Of a DNA stretch of 64,000 nt, positions 44,613 through 54,066 are shown piece after piece. The stretch covers positions 558,001 to 622,000 of the forward strand of contig NZ_CP009501.1 of NCBI RefSeq assembly GCF_000969885.1. The letters are read 5' to 3'. The stretch's first letter is position 1. Each line of letters begins with the position of its first letter. The stretch is from Methanosarcina thermophila TM-1. GTDB lineage: Archaea; Halobacteriota; Methanosarcinia; Methanosarcinales; Methanosarcinaceae. A program made the position numbers and the translations under genes. The notes below the pieces were generated by a model. It was not told where the DNA came from, made no database searches, and saw only the letters and a program-made list of their open reading frames with translations.

Positions 44613-47210
44613 TCATCTTCTGGAAAAACTAATTTTGAACTCGGTTCCCATGCTTCTGTCAAGCTCGATTTCCCCATCAATCTGATCCACGAGCGTTGTT
44701 ACCAGTTGAAGTCCCAGGGAAGTCGTGTCCCTAAAATCAAGTTCTTCAGGAAAGCCCCTGCCATTATCTCTTACTATAAGAGTTAACCTGTCTTCTTTGC
44801 TATCTTTTGCACCTTTAAGATCATTAATCCCGTTAATCAGGCGACTGGATTCTCTGTCTCCTGAGTTCCCAGGGTCTTCTTCCTGCCAAGAGAGACATTC
44901 TTCTTTACTTTTGCGCAGCTCAATATAAATCTCTCCTTCTTTTTTCCCAGCAAAAGCATGTTTGAGGGAGTTTGAGACCAGTTCATTGACAATTATCCCA
45001 AGAGGAACCGCTGTATCCATGCCCAGAAAAACCTTATCAATATCCAGTTTCAAGCTTACTTTCCCGCTGTCAAGGGAATAGGACTGGAAAAGATAATCCG
45101 CAAGATTCTTAATATAATCTGCAAAGTCTACGCTCACCATATCTTCGGACTGGTAAAGTTTTTCGTGAACAAGTGCCATCGACTTGACCCTGTGCTGGCT
45201 GTCTCGGAAGGCTTCAATTACATCTTTATCCGTAAAGTTTCCGGATTCAAGGTACAGGAGCGTTGAAATAACCTGCAAATTATTCTTGATGCGGTGATGG
45301 ATTTCTTTTTTACGGATCTCCTCCATCTTGAGAAGGGCATCCTCAGCTTTCTTATGATCGGTTATATCAAGGATAATACCCTGAAGATGGATCTCTCCGT
45401 CCTCGCTGCGCTGGACAAACGTCCTTTCGTCAACCCAGCGGACTTCCCCTGATTTTGTGAGAATCCGGTATTCCGAGGTGTAGTCCGTACAGCCGGTCTC
45501 AACACGCATTTTAACCTCGGCACTCATTTTTTCAATATCCTCGGGATGTACAATATCACCATAACGAAGCCTTTTCGAGGTGAAGTCCTCTACGTCATAA
45601 CCCAGCCTGGTAATGTTTTCCGAGACGAATTCCGCGGGCCACATGGGTTCATACTTCCGCAGAAACACAATTACAGGACTTGTGTTTATTACTTTTTCCA
45701 TTTCTTCCTTAAGCTGGTTAGAACGCTCAAGTTCTTTTGCATAATCCAGAAGGGCTTTTTCTGCCTCTATACGCTGGGTAGTAGCCAGATCAAGAGCCTG
45801 ACGCGTCTTTTCGATTCCATCCGTAAGTAGCTTGAAATCGCCCTGCCCGTTTATGCGGATTTTCCGCTTAAAATCATTCTGCTGAAAAGCAGTAAAGACT
45901 GCATTTGAGTCGTCAATTATCTGGTTTAAGGTTTCGGAGAATTTATCAAGTGTATTTCCGAGTTCCCTGAACTCTCCCTGTACATCGACCTTTACCCTCT
46001 CTTTTAACTCTCCTCTTGCGAGTGCATTGGTCACCCGTATAGTCTCCCTGACAGGAACAATTACAGCCTTAAGGATCTCGTTAAGGCCTATAGGGATTTC
46101 CCTGAAATCAATTTCTACATCAGTATCCGCTCTGACATCAAGCCTTCCTTTAACAGCATCCTGGGCAATACTTTTGAAATCCCGAACGATTTTATCTATC
46201 GGTCTTGTGATGGAGAGGGCGATCATATATGCAAGGCCTGCCATAAACAGGATAGAAATTGCAGAGATGACAAGTAGCCTGTTCCGAAGATCAACAACAC
46301 CTGCAAGCATTTCCTCTTTCGGGATTACAAGCACAAAAGCGAAATTCCCGGTTTTCACAGGTTCATAAAACATTACAACATTTTTACCTGTGGTAGGATC
46401 TTTGATCTCGATATATCCCCCTGTTCCGTTTTTTATTTCACCTGCGGCTCTGTTTATTTCTTCCGAATTAAAATCGTAGAGGTTCTTTTTCCCAATCCAA
46501 TCCTTGCGTACAGGATGAGAGAGCAAAACGCCGGTATTACTTACCATGAAGGCATATCCCGTGTCAAAAGCTCGGACCTCGCTCACTTCCTCGTCTACAT
46601 ATTCCAGAGGTACATCTACTCCCCCTATCCCGATAAATTTCCCGTCCCTGAATATCGGGGAAACATGACTTACCATGAATATCCCTTCATAAAAGTACGG
46701 CTCGGTCAGGACATCTTCTTCTCTTGCTTTGGGCAGCTGATAATAATCATCCCGGTTATAATACAGCAGGGGTTCAACCGTAACATTTCCCTTTATCCTG
46801 TTATAGTAGGGGACGAACCTGCCTGTTGCGTCGTGTCCCAGGGCATTGACGTACTCCTCATCCCTGCCATCAAAGGCGTTCGGCTCATATCCCACGTAAA
46901 CCCCTATGAGGTTCGGGTTTTTCTCAAGAATATTTTTAAGAACACTCACTACCTCAGTCCTGTTGGAAGCCTCATAATTTTCCATCGTAAGGGCAAGCGT
47001 CTTTGCAATTGCACTATTAGCTTTCATATCGGCATCAAACTGGTTTGCATAATTGCTTGCCATTTCGATTGATTTCTGATAAGCCAGCTTTTCTTCTTGG
47101 GAAGTGACAGTATTGATAATTACAGCTGTAGAGACCGCAAGTACAAGAAAAACCCCGACAACGATATAAATAACCAGCTTTGATTTCAGGGGGAAATTTT
47201 TAGATCTCAT
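44613..47210 (-). CDS. Membrane histidine kinase, Cache-HAMP-PAS-HisKA_2
   Basis: Sensor kinase of 865 residues. A first membrane helix (about 12-33) and a second (about 318-338) bracket an extracellular Cache domain with GVYVGYEPNAFDG, LTEPYFYEGIFMVSHVSPIF and FDTGYAFMVSNTGVLLSHP. HAMP-like regions follow (about 340-460), then a PAS domain (VINTSPVIVFLRKYEPMWPAEFVSENITRLGY) and a HisKA_2 domain with the phosphorylated His in EIHHRIKNNLQVISTLLYLES. The ATPase has NELVSNSLKHAF, DNGRGFP and LGLQLVTTLVDQ. The external Cache domain senses a small ligand. It is followed by its receiver and preceded, 74 bp away, by an Msr-like regulator. Confidence 0.92.
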   Translation of the reverse strand: MRSKNFPLKSKLVIYIVVGVFLVLAVSTAVIINTVTSQEEKLAYQKSIEMASNYANQFDADMKANSAIAKTLALTMENYEASNRTEVVSVLKNILEKNPNLIGVYVGYEPNAFDGRDEEYVNALGHDATGRFVPYYNRIKGNVTVEPLLYYNRDDYYQLPKAREEDVLTEPYFYEGIFMVSHVSPIFRDGKFIGIGGVDVPLEYVDEEVSEVRAFDTGYAFMVSNTGVLLSHPVRKDWIGKKNLYDFNSEEINRAAGEIKNGTGGYIEIKDPTTGKNVVMFYEPVKTGNFAFVLVIPKEEMLAGVVDLRNRLLVISAISILFMAGLAYMIALSITRPIDKIVRDFKSIAQDAVKGRLDVRADTDVEIDFREIPIGLNEILKAVIVPVRETIRVTNALARGELKERVKVDVQGEFRELGNTLDKFSETLNQIIDDSNAVFTAFQQNDFKRKIRINGQGDFKLLTDGIEKTRQALDLATTQRIEAEKALLDYAKELERSNQLKEEMEKVINTSPVIVFLRKYEPMWPAEFVSENITRLGYDVEDFTSKRLRYGDIVHPEDIEKMSAEVKMRVETGCTDYTSEYRILTKSGEVRWVDERTFVQRSEDGEIHLQGIILDITDHKKAEDALLKMEEIRKKEIHHRIKNNLQVISTLLYLESGNFTDKDVIEAFRDSQHRVKSMALVHEKLYQSEDMVSVDFADYIKNLADYLFQSYSLDSGKVSLKLDIDKVFLGMDTAVPLGIIVNELVSNSLKHAFAGKKEGEIYIELRKSKEECLSWQEEDPGNSGDRESSRLINGINDLKGAKDSKEDRLTLIVRDNGRGFPEELDFRDTTSLGLQLVTTLVDQIDGEIELDRSMGTEFKISFSRR

Positions 47211-47284
47211 AATTAAGCTCCAGCTAGTTATAAAGGAGAAAGGGGAGACTAATTCCTGCTCTGACTGTACGGACTAGGCGGTTT

Positions 47285-48070
47285 TTAGATTTCGATCACT
47301 TCTCGGGACAGCTCTTTATAATGCATGAAAAGTTCCCTGCCCCATTTAAGGGCGCTGGCATCGAAGCTCATTACCTTCCTGTGGTCATATTTCCCCTGCC
47401 TGTCAAAAAGGCAGAGATACATAAACTTTTCAGTAACAGCAATCGTTGGAAGCTGGAGATTCTCCTCGCAGACCTTAAATACTGTGTTTTCGGAGTTGAG
47501 CAGGATTTCGAGTTCGTCCATGCAATCGTTTCTGAGTCTTTCGAATACGGGTTTAGTAAGCACGACCTCCATTTCAGCCCCGCTTTTTGCAAGCCTGGAA
47601 TAAAGCGAAGGATAAAGAGGGTGGTAGTAAGAGATCAAGCTCATGATGCATCTGGATTTTATGAGATTCTCGGTAAACTCCCTTGGAAGGTCGAACAGAT
47701 GGTTTAGATCGGGTTCGATTACCATGCATTCCCCCAGTTCTCCAAGCCGCATAAACTGTTCATGGGGTATGACGCTGGTATCCCGGCTTGCCCAGTACTC
47801 CTTGTTCTCCTCTATGACCTCAAGTGTGTTCAGGAGAGGAAGCATATTTCCCACGACAAGCTTCCCAATCTCCGAGAGCATATAGATATTCTCTTTCTGG
47901 AAGATCAAGCCCTGCTTTTTAAGAATTTTAATCTGGGGCATCATCGCCTTTGATGTCACATTGAGAGAGGTTTTTATTTGCTCAATGTCCCTTGGTCCTT
48001 CCATAAGCAAGAGAAGGAGATTTTTCCTTTTTTCAGAAAGCCAGATTGTATCGCATAAAGATGAACTCAT
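47285..48070 (-). CDS. Msr/FilR1-type winged-helix regulator
   Basis: Regulator of 261 residues, paralogous to those at 23560-24360 and 56258-57064. The winged helix begins LSEKRKNLLLLLMEGPRDIEQIKTSLNVTSKAMMPQIKILKKQGL. The FilR1-middle domain has ELGECMVIEPDLNHLFDLP, SYYHPLYPSLYSRLAKSGAEMEV and WGRELFMHYKEL. It lies upstream of the histidine kinase gene on the same strand (74-bp gap). In Methanothrix the FilI kinase and FilR regulator also pair a kinase with related proteins. Its position next to the dimethylamine cluster suggests a role there. Confidence 0.88.
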   Translation of the reverse strand: MSSSLCDTIWLSEKRKNLLLLLMEGPRDIEQIKTSLNVTSKAMMPQIKILKKQGLIFQKENIYMLSEIGKLVVGNMLPLLNTLEVIEENKEYWASRDTSVIPHEQFMRLGELGECMVIEPDLNHLFDLPREFTENLIKSRCIMSLISYYHPLYPSLYSRLAKSGAEMEVVLTKPVFERLRNDCMDELEILLNSENTVFKVCEENLQLPTIAVTEKFMYLCLFDRQGKYDHRKVMSFDASALKWGRELFMHYKELSREVIEI

Positions 48071-48181
48071 TGCTCGATATTTATTAGAAGCACTTTTATT
48101 AAAAGATTATGTTAGATAAGAAAATATATTTAGAAAAAGCCTGAGTCATGCTTTTGAAAATAGTTCATGGTCTTATTTATT

Positions 48182-48200
48182 CTATTGAAATTTTCAATAG
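48182..48200. promoter_or_regulatory. 19-bp perfect palindrome upstream of Msr-like gene
   Basis: CTATTGAAA (48182-48190) and TTTCAATAG (48192-48200) flank a central T, 112-130 bp upstream of the regulator's ATG. A similar half-site, AAATTTTCAATGG, lies at about 53698-53711, upstream of mtbC. A role as operator is my inference. Confidence 0.35.
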
Positions 48201-48410
48201 CATTGAAAAATCTCTTTACTTTAGAACCTGCATATAGCTCTCTCTTTTGCCTGAAACTTTTGCATGAGCTACGTGGATCGGGCTATATATTATCAAAACT
48301 ATAAATAAATCACTTACCAGCAACAGAACAAACCCAGCATAAAATAAATCCAACATAAGAAAATTGCCTGAAGAAATGACGAACACCTCATAGAAGGCAA
48401 ACAAAGCTTA

Positions 48411-48655
48411 AAAATGACACTAAAAACGACTAAAAAATGGCAAAAGAACTAAGCTGGTCACTAAAAACGGATTAAAATTGTAATAAAACGGAATTAAAAT
48501 GGCAATAAAAACGGACTAAAACGGCAATAAAAACGGGTTAAAATGGAAATAAAAACGGGTTAAAGTGACCACTAAAACTGTTAAAAATGGCAATAAGAAA
48601 GTGAAAAATGACATAAAAACGAAAAAAATGGCGTACTAAAAACGAGTTAAAAAGT
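48411..48655. repeat. Degenerate 22-bp tandem array
   Basis: About eleven units run head to tail, consensus AAATGGCAATAAAAACGGGTTA. Units 48499-48564 are the most regular. Unit length of 22 is not a multiple of three and there is no open frame, so it is not protein-coding. No unique spacers, so not a CRISPR. Confidence 0.88.
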
Positions 48656-49702
48656 GAAACTTTAGAAACACCAAAAAACTACTGCATCAAAAAGCTGCAG
48701 ATTACTCAGAGATTTATGTCACTGTATGCTGGAACATAGCTTTGACTGAAGAATCTCTGAGAAAAAACGAAAGAAGAAAGTTTCAGGCTTGATAAGCGGA
48801 AATTTTCTCTACTCCGAACCCCTACAAATGCATAAAAAGCATACCTGAAAGCTGTGGCACGTGGGAATGTCATAGCTTTCGGGTACCTCCAAAACCGGAC
48901 ACATTTAAGAAACAAAAAGATATAAAAAGATATTTCCGGTCTTCAGTGCTTTTTCTTCTTCCCTTTTTCTTTCCTCTTTTTCTGCCTTCACCCTTTATTT
49001 TTCTCCTTTTCTGGTTCGTTCTGTATTGTCAGCTTATTTTCCCAGGTTTTTTCAGGTGGATCTGACAACCTTTATGTATCGTTTGAATTTAAGATCTTGT
49101 AAATTTTTAAGCTATTGAAAAATCTAATGATACAGGTATTATCAGGGATCAGCTCCATGACCCGGAGTTGTTGAAGAAACTTAATAGATTGGGCTAAATA
49201 TATTTAATTCATATAACACACCGTCAGGAAAATACTGAATCCTCAGTATGTACTGAAAGCAAGCAGGTTTTCACAGTAAAGTAAACTCAACCTGCGAGCG
49301 ATTTGAGATTCAAAAACCATTCGAGTTTGAGAACTCATCAAAAAAGAAATGAAAAAACGTATTCAGTTTTGAAGTCTTTCAAGAAAACCCCACCAATAAA
49401 AACCCCCAATCAAAAAACCCCAATTTAAAACTGCTAAAATAAACAGCAGTTCCCAGGCAGGGTTATTGTCTCTGGCATGACCCTGCACTGGTATTTAGGT
49501 CTATGAGATTGTCACCGATACGCCGATTTTACGCCGCCGATTTAATACAACAATTTAATACAAAACTAATAACTTATTTTAGAATATATTTGCAAAAATA
49601 TTTAATTCTTATGAATAAAGAAAACATGAGATTTCAGGGCGCAATAAATTTATCTCCTGCAACCACATGTTTCTAAATTCCTATCTGTATCCGGTAAACA
49701 CA
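48656..49702. other. Intergenic downstream of the permease
   Basis: Spacer of about 1 kb. Two weak - strand frames (48216-48404, one or two hydrophobic helices, left of here; 48706-48915) lack ribosome sites and I do not accept them. AT-rich; ATTGAAAAAT-type half-sites occur around 49114. No gene recognised. Confidence 0.4.
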
Positions 49703-51148
49703 TTATACCATGGACTCGCCCTGAGGGGACGTATCTATCTCTAAAGCTGTCTGGTTTTCATTCTGAGAATAGAACCATAGAGGTAGATAGAGAGTAAGCA
49801 CGACAAAACCCACGATTGTGGAAGCCCAGCCTACCTCAAGGCTGTTCAGGTATACTAGTCCAATAAGACATAGAGGCAGGTTAAACAGCCCAAAGAATAG
49901 GGCTACATATCGCCAGCCTCCAGGGGCTTTGAAGGGTCTTTCGAGTTTCGAGAATCTAGGGTCAATTTTTGCCTTTACATACGCAAGCAGGCTGATCCCA
50001 TTTGCGCAGACATAACCTATGGCTGACGCTGCCAGTATGGCAGCAGGGGTTCCCAGAAAGATAAAACCCATATTCAGGAGGGCAATGACAATCATTGCAT
50101 TAACCGGAGTCCCGTGCGTGTTCATTTTGCCAAAGAAGCTTGGCAGGTTTCCTTCTTCAGCCATAGAATACATAGCCCTTGAAGCTCCAAGAAAGGCGGT
50201 CTGGATAATGAGAATCATTGCCGCAATTAGCATAAGGATTGCCAGAGCCCCACCTATGGGACCCAGGGTAATCTGAGCTAAAGGCAGCATGGGAGAGAAC
50301 GGTTCGGCAAGGATCCCCTCAATTCCCAGGGTTCCAGTACAGGCTGCCTGAACCAGAATAAAGGTCACAAGACAGATCGAGCCGCAAATAAAGAGGGCTT
50401 TTGGAACATCTGACTTAGGCTGCTTATATTCAGGCCCGTAAATTGCTGCGGTTTCCCAGGCGCAGGCGCTCCACTGTGCCATTGCCATGAGTCCTAGCAG
50501 AATCAGGATATGCTGTATATCCCAGCTCCAGTCTGTGGGAAGCCAGGCGCCGGTAATGTTGCTGATCTCAATATGCCCGGTTACGAAGGGAGCTAGGGAA
50601 ATAACAATCAGGGGGGCAAGAGAAAGCACGGCAAGAATATACCCGAGCGTTGCTCCGCCCGAGAGTCCTCGATAATTGACTAGAATAAGAAATAAGAATA
50701 CGATTGCACCAGATGTAAGATACATAGCCAGGTCAGGTACATCTGCAAATGCAGGAATAAGACCTTTTAGATAACTCCCAATCAGGATCGAGAAGATTGC
50801 AAGCACAGGATTCCAGGCAAACCAATAGCTCCAGGCGCTGAAGCCTCCAAGCAGTTTGCTCCGGTCGTACCTAGTGTTTGCGTTCCGGCTCGTAAAAACA
50901 CTCTGAGCGTATCCAGGAAGCCCGGATGCTTTCGGGAACATTGTAGCAAGCTCTCCGTAGGCAAAGTTCTGCATAAAACCTTGAAAGACTGATAGTGCCC
51001 ATATAATTATCGCAAAGGCCCACACATAGTTTGCGAAATAACCTATGGAAGGAAGAATCAGCACAGGAACCCCCAGAGCAATTGCAAGACCTTGTCTCCA
51101 GTCAATTGTTCGCTGAAGCCCTCCGGCTTCACCGTTTTCGTCATTCAT
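49703..51148 (-). CDS. APC-superfamily permease, likely methylamine uptake
   Basis: Membrane protein of about 481 residues with 12 hydrophobic segments in the amino acid-polyamine-organocation (APC) superfamily layout: GLAIALGVPVLILPSIGYFA for helix 1, FAYGELATMFPKASGLPGYAQ, then QWSACAWETAAIYGPEYKQPKSDVPKAL. The same family supplies the methylamine permeases encoded beside methyltransferase genes in Methanosarcina. The gene is 260 bp downstream of mtbB on the same strand, behind a strong hairpin (51324-51348), so transcription may be partly separate. Start is ATG 51148 with GGAG eleven bases upstream. Dimethylamine as substrate is inferred from position. Confidence 0.82.
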   Translation of the reverse strand: MNDENGEAGGLQRTIDWRQGLAIALGVPVLILPSIGYFANYVWAFAIIIWALSVFQGFMQNFAYGELATMFPKASGLPGYAQSVFTSRNANTRYDRSKLLGGFSAWSYWFAWNPVLAIFSILIGSYLKGLIPAFADVPDLAMYLTSGAIVFLFLILVNYRGLSGGATLGYILAVLSLAPLIVISLAPFVTGHIEISNITGAWLPTDWSWDIQHILILLGLMAMAQWSACAWETAAIYGPEYKQPKSDVPKALFICGSICLVTFILVQAACTGTLGIEGILAEPFSPMLPLAQITLGPIGGALAILMLIAAMILIIQTAFLGASRAMYSMAEEGNLPSFFGKMNTHGTPVNAMIVIALLNMGFIFLGTPAAILAASAIGYVCANGISLLAYVKAKIDPRFSKLERPFKAPGGWRYVALFFGLFNLPLCLIGLVYLNSLEVGWASTIVGFVVLTLYLPLWFYSQNENQTALEIDTSPQGESMV

Positions 51149-51323
51149 TTTTAAACACACTCCTATAAACTTTTTAACATCTTTTGACGATTTGTACAGC
51201 TCCTACAGCACAAATCGATTCATAAAAGGCTGCAAAAGGAAAAAGTGGGTATTCTAAAGAAATTCAATTCTTTTTCAGGAATATTACAAGGAAATATCAC
51301 CAGAAAACATGCTTGAGTATAAC

Positions 51324-51348
51324 ATTTCTCAGGAAAAACCTGAGAAAT
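51324..51348 (-). terminator. 10-bp hairpin after mtbB
   Basis: ATTTCTCAGG (51324-51333) and CCTGAGAAAT (51339-51348) pair perfectly around a 5-nt loop. It lies about 60-85 bp past the mtbB stop and 175 bp before the permease start. It could terminate, attenuate or protect the 3' end of the mtbCB message. Confidence 0.55.
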
Positions 51349-51408
51349 ATTTACAGAAGATTTATACCCACTTTTCCATATCCTTGCAGCTATTTCGGAG
51401 TTTTTGGT

Positions 51409-52812
51409 TCAGGCTATCTGTTTTCTAAAGACGTTGCAGGAATTTATCTTTATACCGAGCAGCTTTTCGATATTCATTTTCGCAGCAATGCCTTTTGCGG
51501 CTCCAGGGACTGAGGTAATCACACCGATATCGAGTTCTTCACGCAGCTCGCGCATGATATGCTCGTCTACAAGGTCCATGACATCGACCCTGAGTTTCTT
51601 TGCCACGTACTCTTTTGCCTCGGCTATGCGCATGTTCTTTGAGAACTGCATCCTTGCAACAAGGTCGCCTGCAGCTCTAATTCCTGTCATACCAGAAGCC
51701 ATTATGTGGGAGATCGGCATACCCAGAGGGTCGCCGACCCCGATCTATATGCCGTCGACGCCTGCAATTTCGACCATTGCCTTGCTTGCTTTCGTAACTG
51801 CATCAATCGGAGGAGTCTCAAGCATGGGGATTCCGCCGACTCCCATGCCCATATCAACGTGGCAGGGAATTGGAGAAGCTTCCACAGCTGCCTTCATGAA
51901 GGTAACTGCACGGGCAAGGTTCCAGGCTGAGGTTTTGCTGGTATTTGTATTGCAGACAGGACCGAAAACGTTTGCTCCGGCTTTTGCAACAAGAGGAGCC
52001 TGCTGATGAGGCCACAGACCTGCAAGGGTCACCCCATCGTACTGAAGGTTTCCGTGCATGCCAAGCACCATTTCCCCTGCCATTCCTACTTCAATGTACA
52101 TATCAGGGAACTCTTTTCTAAGGGCTTCGACCGCATGGAGGGTACCGTACACGTCAGCGTCTCCTGCTGCACCTGTTGTGTCGAAATTGACCCCATCGGC
52201 TCCTGAGGCAAAGAGTTTCTGCATAACCCAGACCGTGTCCCTTGTCAGATGTTCTGCAGCGTGTTCCATTGATTCCCAGGCTTCCTGAATCTTGAAAGCT
52301 TTCATAAGGTCACCAGGGTTCTCGAAAGGACCATCCGGGGTATAATAGAGTCCCATATTGGGCATTGCACCGTAAAGCAGCGGAATAATCATGTTCTGCT
52401 GGCAGACTTCCATTGCCTGGCACTCGTTTGAAACAACAGGTTTTACAGGCTTGAAACTGTAGTCAATGTGTCCCAGTTCCATTGTGTCGGCACCAAAAGC
52501 CCTCTCGTGCATCATGCACCCAACAAGACGGCTTGAAGGAATTCCAACGCCACTATTGCCCTGGTCACCGTCGAGCCTTATAGTACCTATATCGTGCGTT
52601 ACAGGAACTTCCATGCCCTGTTCCACACTCACAGCCTTGCCGGGCATCATGAGGATTTCAGCAAGCTTGTCGATTTCATTGGCATTCAGAGCAGGGATTT
52701 CACCAAGGTCGGCAGCATTTCCAGTACCTGCCTCAATCTCCTCCATGATCTTATCTTTTGTAAGGAAGATTCTCTTCCCGTCTCCCATACGCAAGAAGTA
52801 TTCAGTTGCCAT
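51409..52812 (-). CDS. mtbB: Dimethylamine methyltransferase MtbB (pyrrolysine)
   Basis: Enzyme of 467 residues that transfers a methyl group from dimethylamine to the corrinoid on MtbC, the first step of methanogenesis from dimethylamine. The frame is interrupted by one UAG (TAG on the - strand at 51747-51745), codon 356, which is translated as pyrrolysine: the sequence on both sides reads GVDGI[13 protein letters not shown]. The full-length frame ends at 51409 with NVFRKQIA. Start is ATG at 52812 ([14 protein letters not shown]), with GGGAGTGAG upstream; an extension to 52926 would read into mtbC. It is seven bases downstream of mtbC. The large N-terminal part is a TIM barrel with the Pyl at the active site. 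Confidence 0.97.
51711..51746 (-). promoter_or_regulatory. Stem-loop starting inside the UAG codon
   Basis: On the - strand AGATCGG (51746-51740), which begins with the AG of UAG, pairs perfectly with CCGATCT (51717-51711). Inside lies a second helix GGTC/GACC (51739-51736 with 51732-51729). The 36-nt structure lies directly at and after the pyrrolysine codon, as proposed for PYLIS elements. Such elements are not strictly required for pyrrolysine insertion, so a functional role is open. Confidence 0.55.
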
Positions 52813-52819
52813 TTTTTTC

Positions 52820-53470
52820 TCACTCCCTGACCAGCAGCTCTTTTGCTTTTGCGACGGCTTCGCTCGCATTTTCAGCATAGCAGTCTGCACCAATCTTGTC
52901 CGCCCATGCCTGGGTTGCAGGTGCACCGCCTACCATGACTTTTATTTTGTCCCTGAGCCCTTCTTCCTTGAGAAGCTCGATTACCTCCTTCTGCCCCTGA
53001 AGAGTTGTGGTCATAAGGGCGGAGAGCCCAATCATATCAGCATTGACTTCTTTTGCTTTTTCGACGAAATTCCTGATTGGAACATCACGTCCGATATCGT
53101 GCACTTCAAAACCAGCAGACTGGAGCATTGTGGACACGATTGATTTTCCAATGTCGTGCACATCACCTTCGACCGTGCCGTTCACAATAACCCCGAGTTT
53201 TTTACTCTCGGTCCCTACCGGAAGTTCAGCTTCAAGCAGTTTAACCCCTGCTGTCATTGCATCCGCAGCCATCATTACGTGGGGCAGGAAAAGCTTCCCT
53301 CTCTCAAAAAGAATTCCTACCTGATTCATGCCTGCAGAAAGTCCTTTTTCAATTATCTCGGAAGGCTCCATGACCTCTTTCGCTTTCTCGACCGCAGCAA
53401 TTACTGCATCTTTCTTACAGGAGACGACTGCATCCGAAAGCTCCTGAATAAGTTCCTCTTTAGTTGCCAT
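52820..53470 (-). CDS. mtbC: Dimethylamine corrinoid protein MtbC
   Basis: Corrinoid-carrying protein of 216 residues, the usual length. The N-terminal helical cap (about 1-88) is followed by a Rossmann-like B12-binding domain with DVHDIG at 103-108, where H105 is the lower axial cobalt ligand, then the S-x-L (GLSALMTTT) and GG (VMVGGAPA) motifs. MtbC accepts the methyl group from MtbB and passes it to MtbA (not in this window), which makes methyl-CoM. Start is ATG after GGAGGTAT. It is the first gene of the mtbC-mtbB operon. A long leader region with a TATA-like element and a tandem array lies upstream. Confidence 0.96.
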   Translation of the reverse strand: MATKEELIQELSDAVVSCKKDAVIAAVEKAKEVMEPSEIIEKGLSAGMNQVGILFERGKLFLPHVMMAADAMTAGVKLLEAELPVGTESKKLGVIVNGTVEGDVHDIGKSIVSTMLQSAGFEVHDIGRDVPIRNFVEKAKEVNADMIGLSALMTTTLQGQKEVIELLKEEGLRDKIKVMVGGAPATQAWADKIGADCYAENASEAVAKAKELLVRE

Positions 53471-53544
53471 TTTTTATACCTCCATAGATCTCAGAAACTC
53501 TCCCATGACCGAAGAGAAAAATTGAATCTTAAAAATCTATAGGA

Positions 53545-53560
53545 TTTATTTTTATATATC
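53545..53560 (-). promoter_or_regulatory. Likely TATA element of mtbC
   Basis: On the - strand GATATATAAAAATAAA lies about 75-90 bases upstream of the mtbC start codon. It matches the archaeal TATA consensus and would give a transcript with a leader of some 50 bases. Other AT-rich strings exist, so this is a suggestion. Confidence 0.4.
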
Positions 53561-53769
53561 CTGAATTATTTAGCCTAACCTGTAAAGCTTTTTCAAAAAA
53601 GGCGAGAATTGGAGCGTTACAGGTGCATTTGAAAAGCTCATGCGTTTTGACTGACATGATGGATAAAACTCAAGCTGTGAGCTTTTTTAAGCATATTAAA
53701 ATTTTCAATGGGATTTTTTTATTGAGCTTCAAATCTGATTAATTAAAACTTAAGATCTCGTAAAAAAGG

Positions 53770-53962
53770 AAATTTTGAATCAGGCAATTAAAAGTCTAAT
53801 AATTAAGAATACTGGATTTCATAGTTGAAAGAATACTTGATTTCATAGTTGAAAGTCTCAAATCCGGTAGTTAGAGTCTCAAGTTCGATAGCTGTAAACC
53901 CAAATCCTATAAAAAACTCTAAACATTGCAGCTAAAATTCTCAAGCCAGATAACTGAAAAGA
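53770..53962. repeat. Degenerate tandem array upstream of mtbC
   Basis: Two perfectly adjacent 24-bp units (53807-53830 and 53831-53854) differ by one base. They continue into four or five more diverged units of roughly 21-24 bp with consensus near GTCTCAAATCCGATAGTTGAAA. The array lies 300-490 bp upstream of mtbC and about 100-300 bp past the 3' end of the DUF2769 gene. No gene or unique spacers. Confidence 0.75.
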
Positions 53963-54066
53963 GGAGCCTTTTTATTCATCTAACACGCAAAATCTTGTCT
54001 TCCCACTGCATGCTGGGTTTTTCTGCTGTTTCCTGGGGAGAACTCAGGCTTTTCTCGTTGGCAGGT

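Noticed and set aside
48216-48404. 62-codon frame with one or two hydrophobic stretches
   Set aside because: TTG start without a ribosome site; T-rich sequence gives hydrophobic residues by chance. It also overlaps no conserved feature. Might be a small membrane protein, but unsupported.
48411-48655. CRISPR array
   Set aside because: Units are contiguous and degenerate, with no constant repeat separated by unique spacers; no cas genes in the window. The same holds for the arrays at 3.7, 10.2, 27.8, 53.8 and 56.2 kb.
51409-51720. Separate small gene for the C-terminal part of MtbB
   Set aside because: It is the same frame as mtbB after the UAG codon; the ATG at 51720 is an internal methionine. 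Pyrrolysine readthrough explains it fully, so neither a pseudogene nor a second gene is needed.
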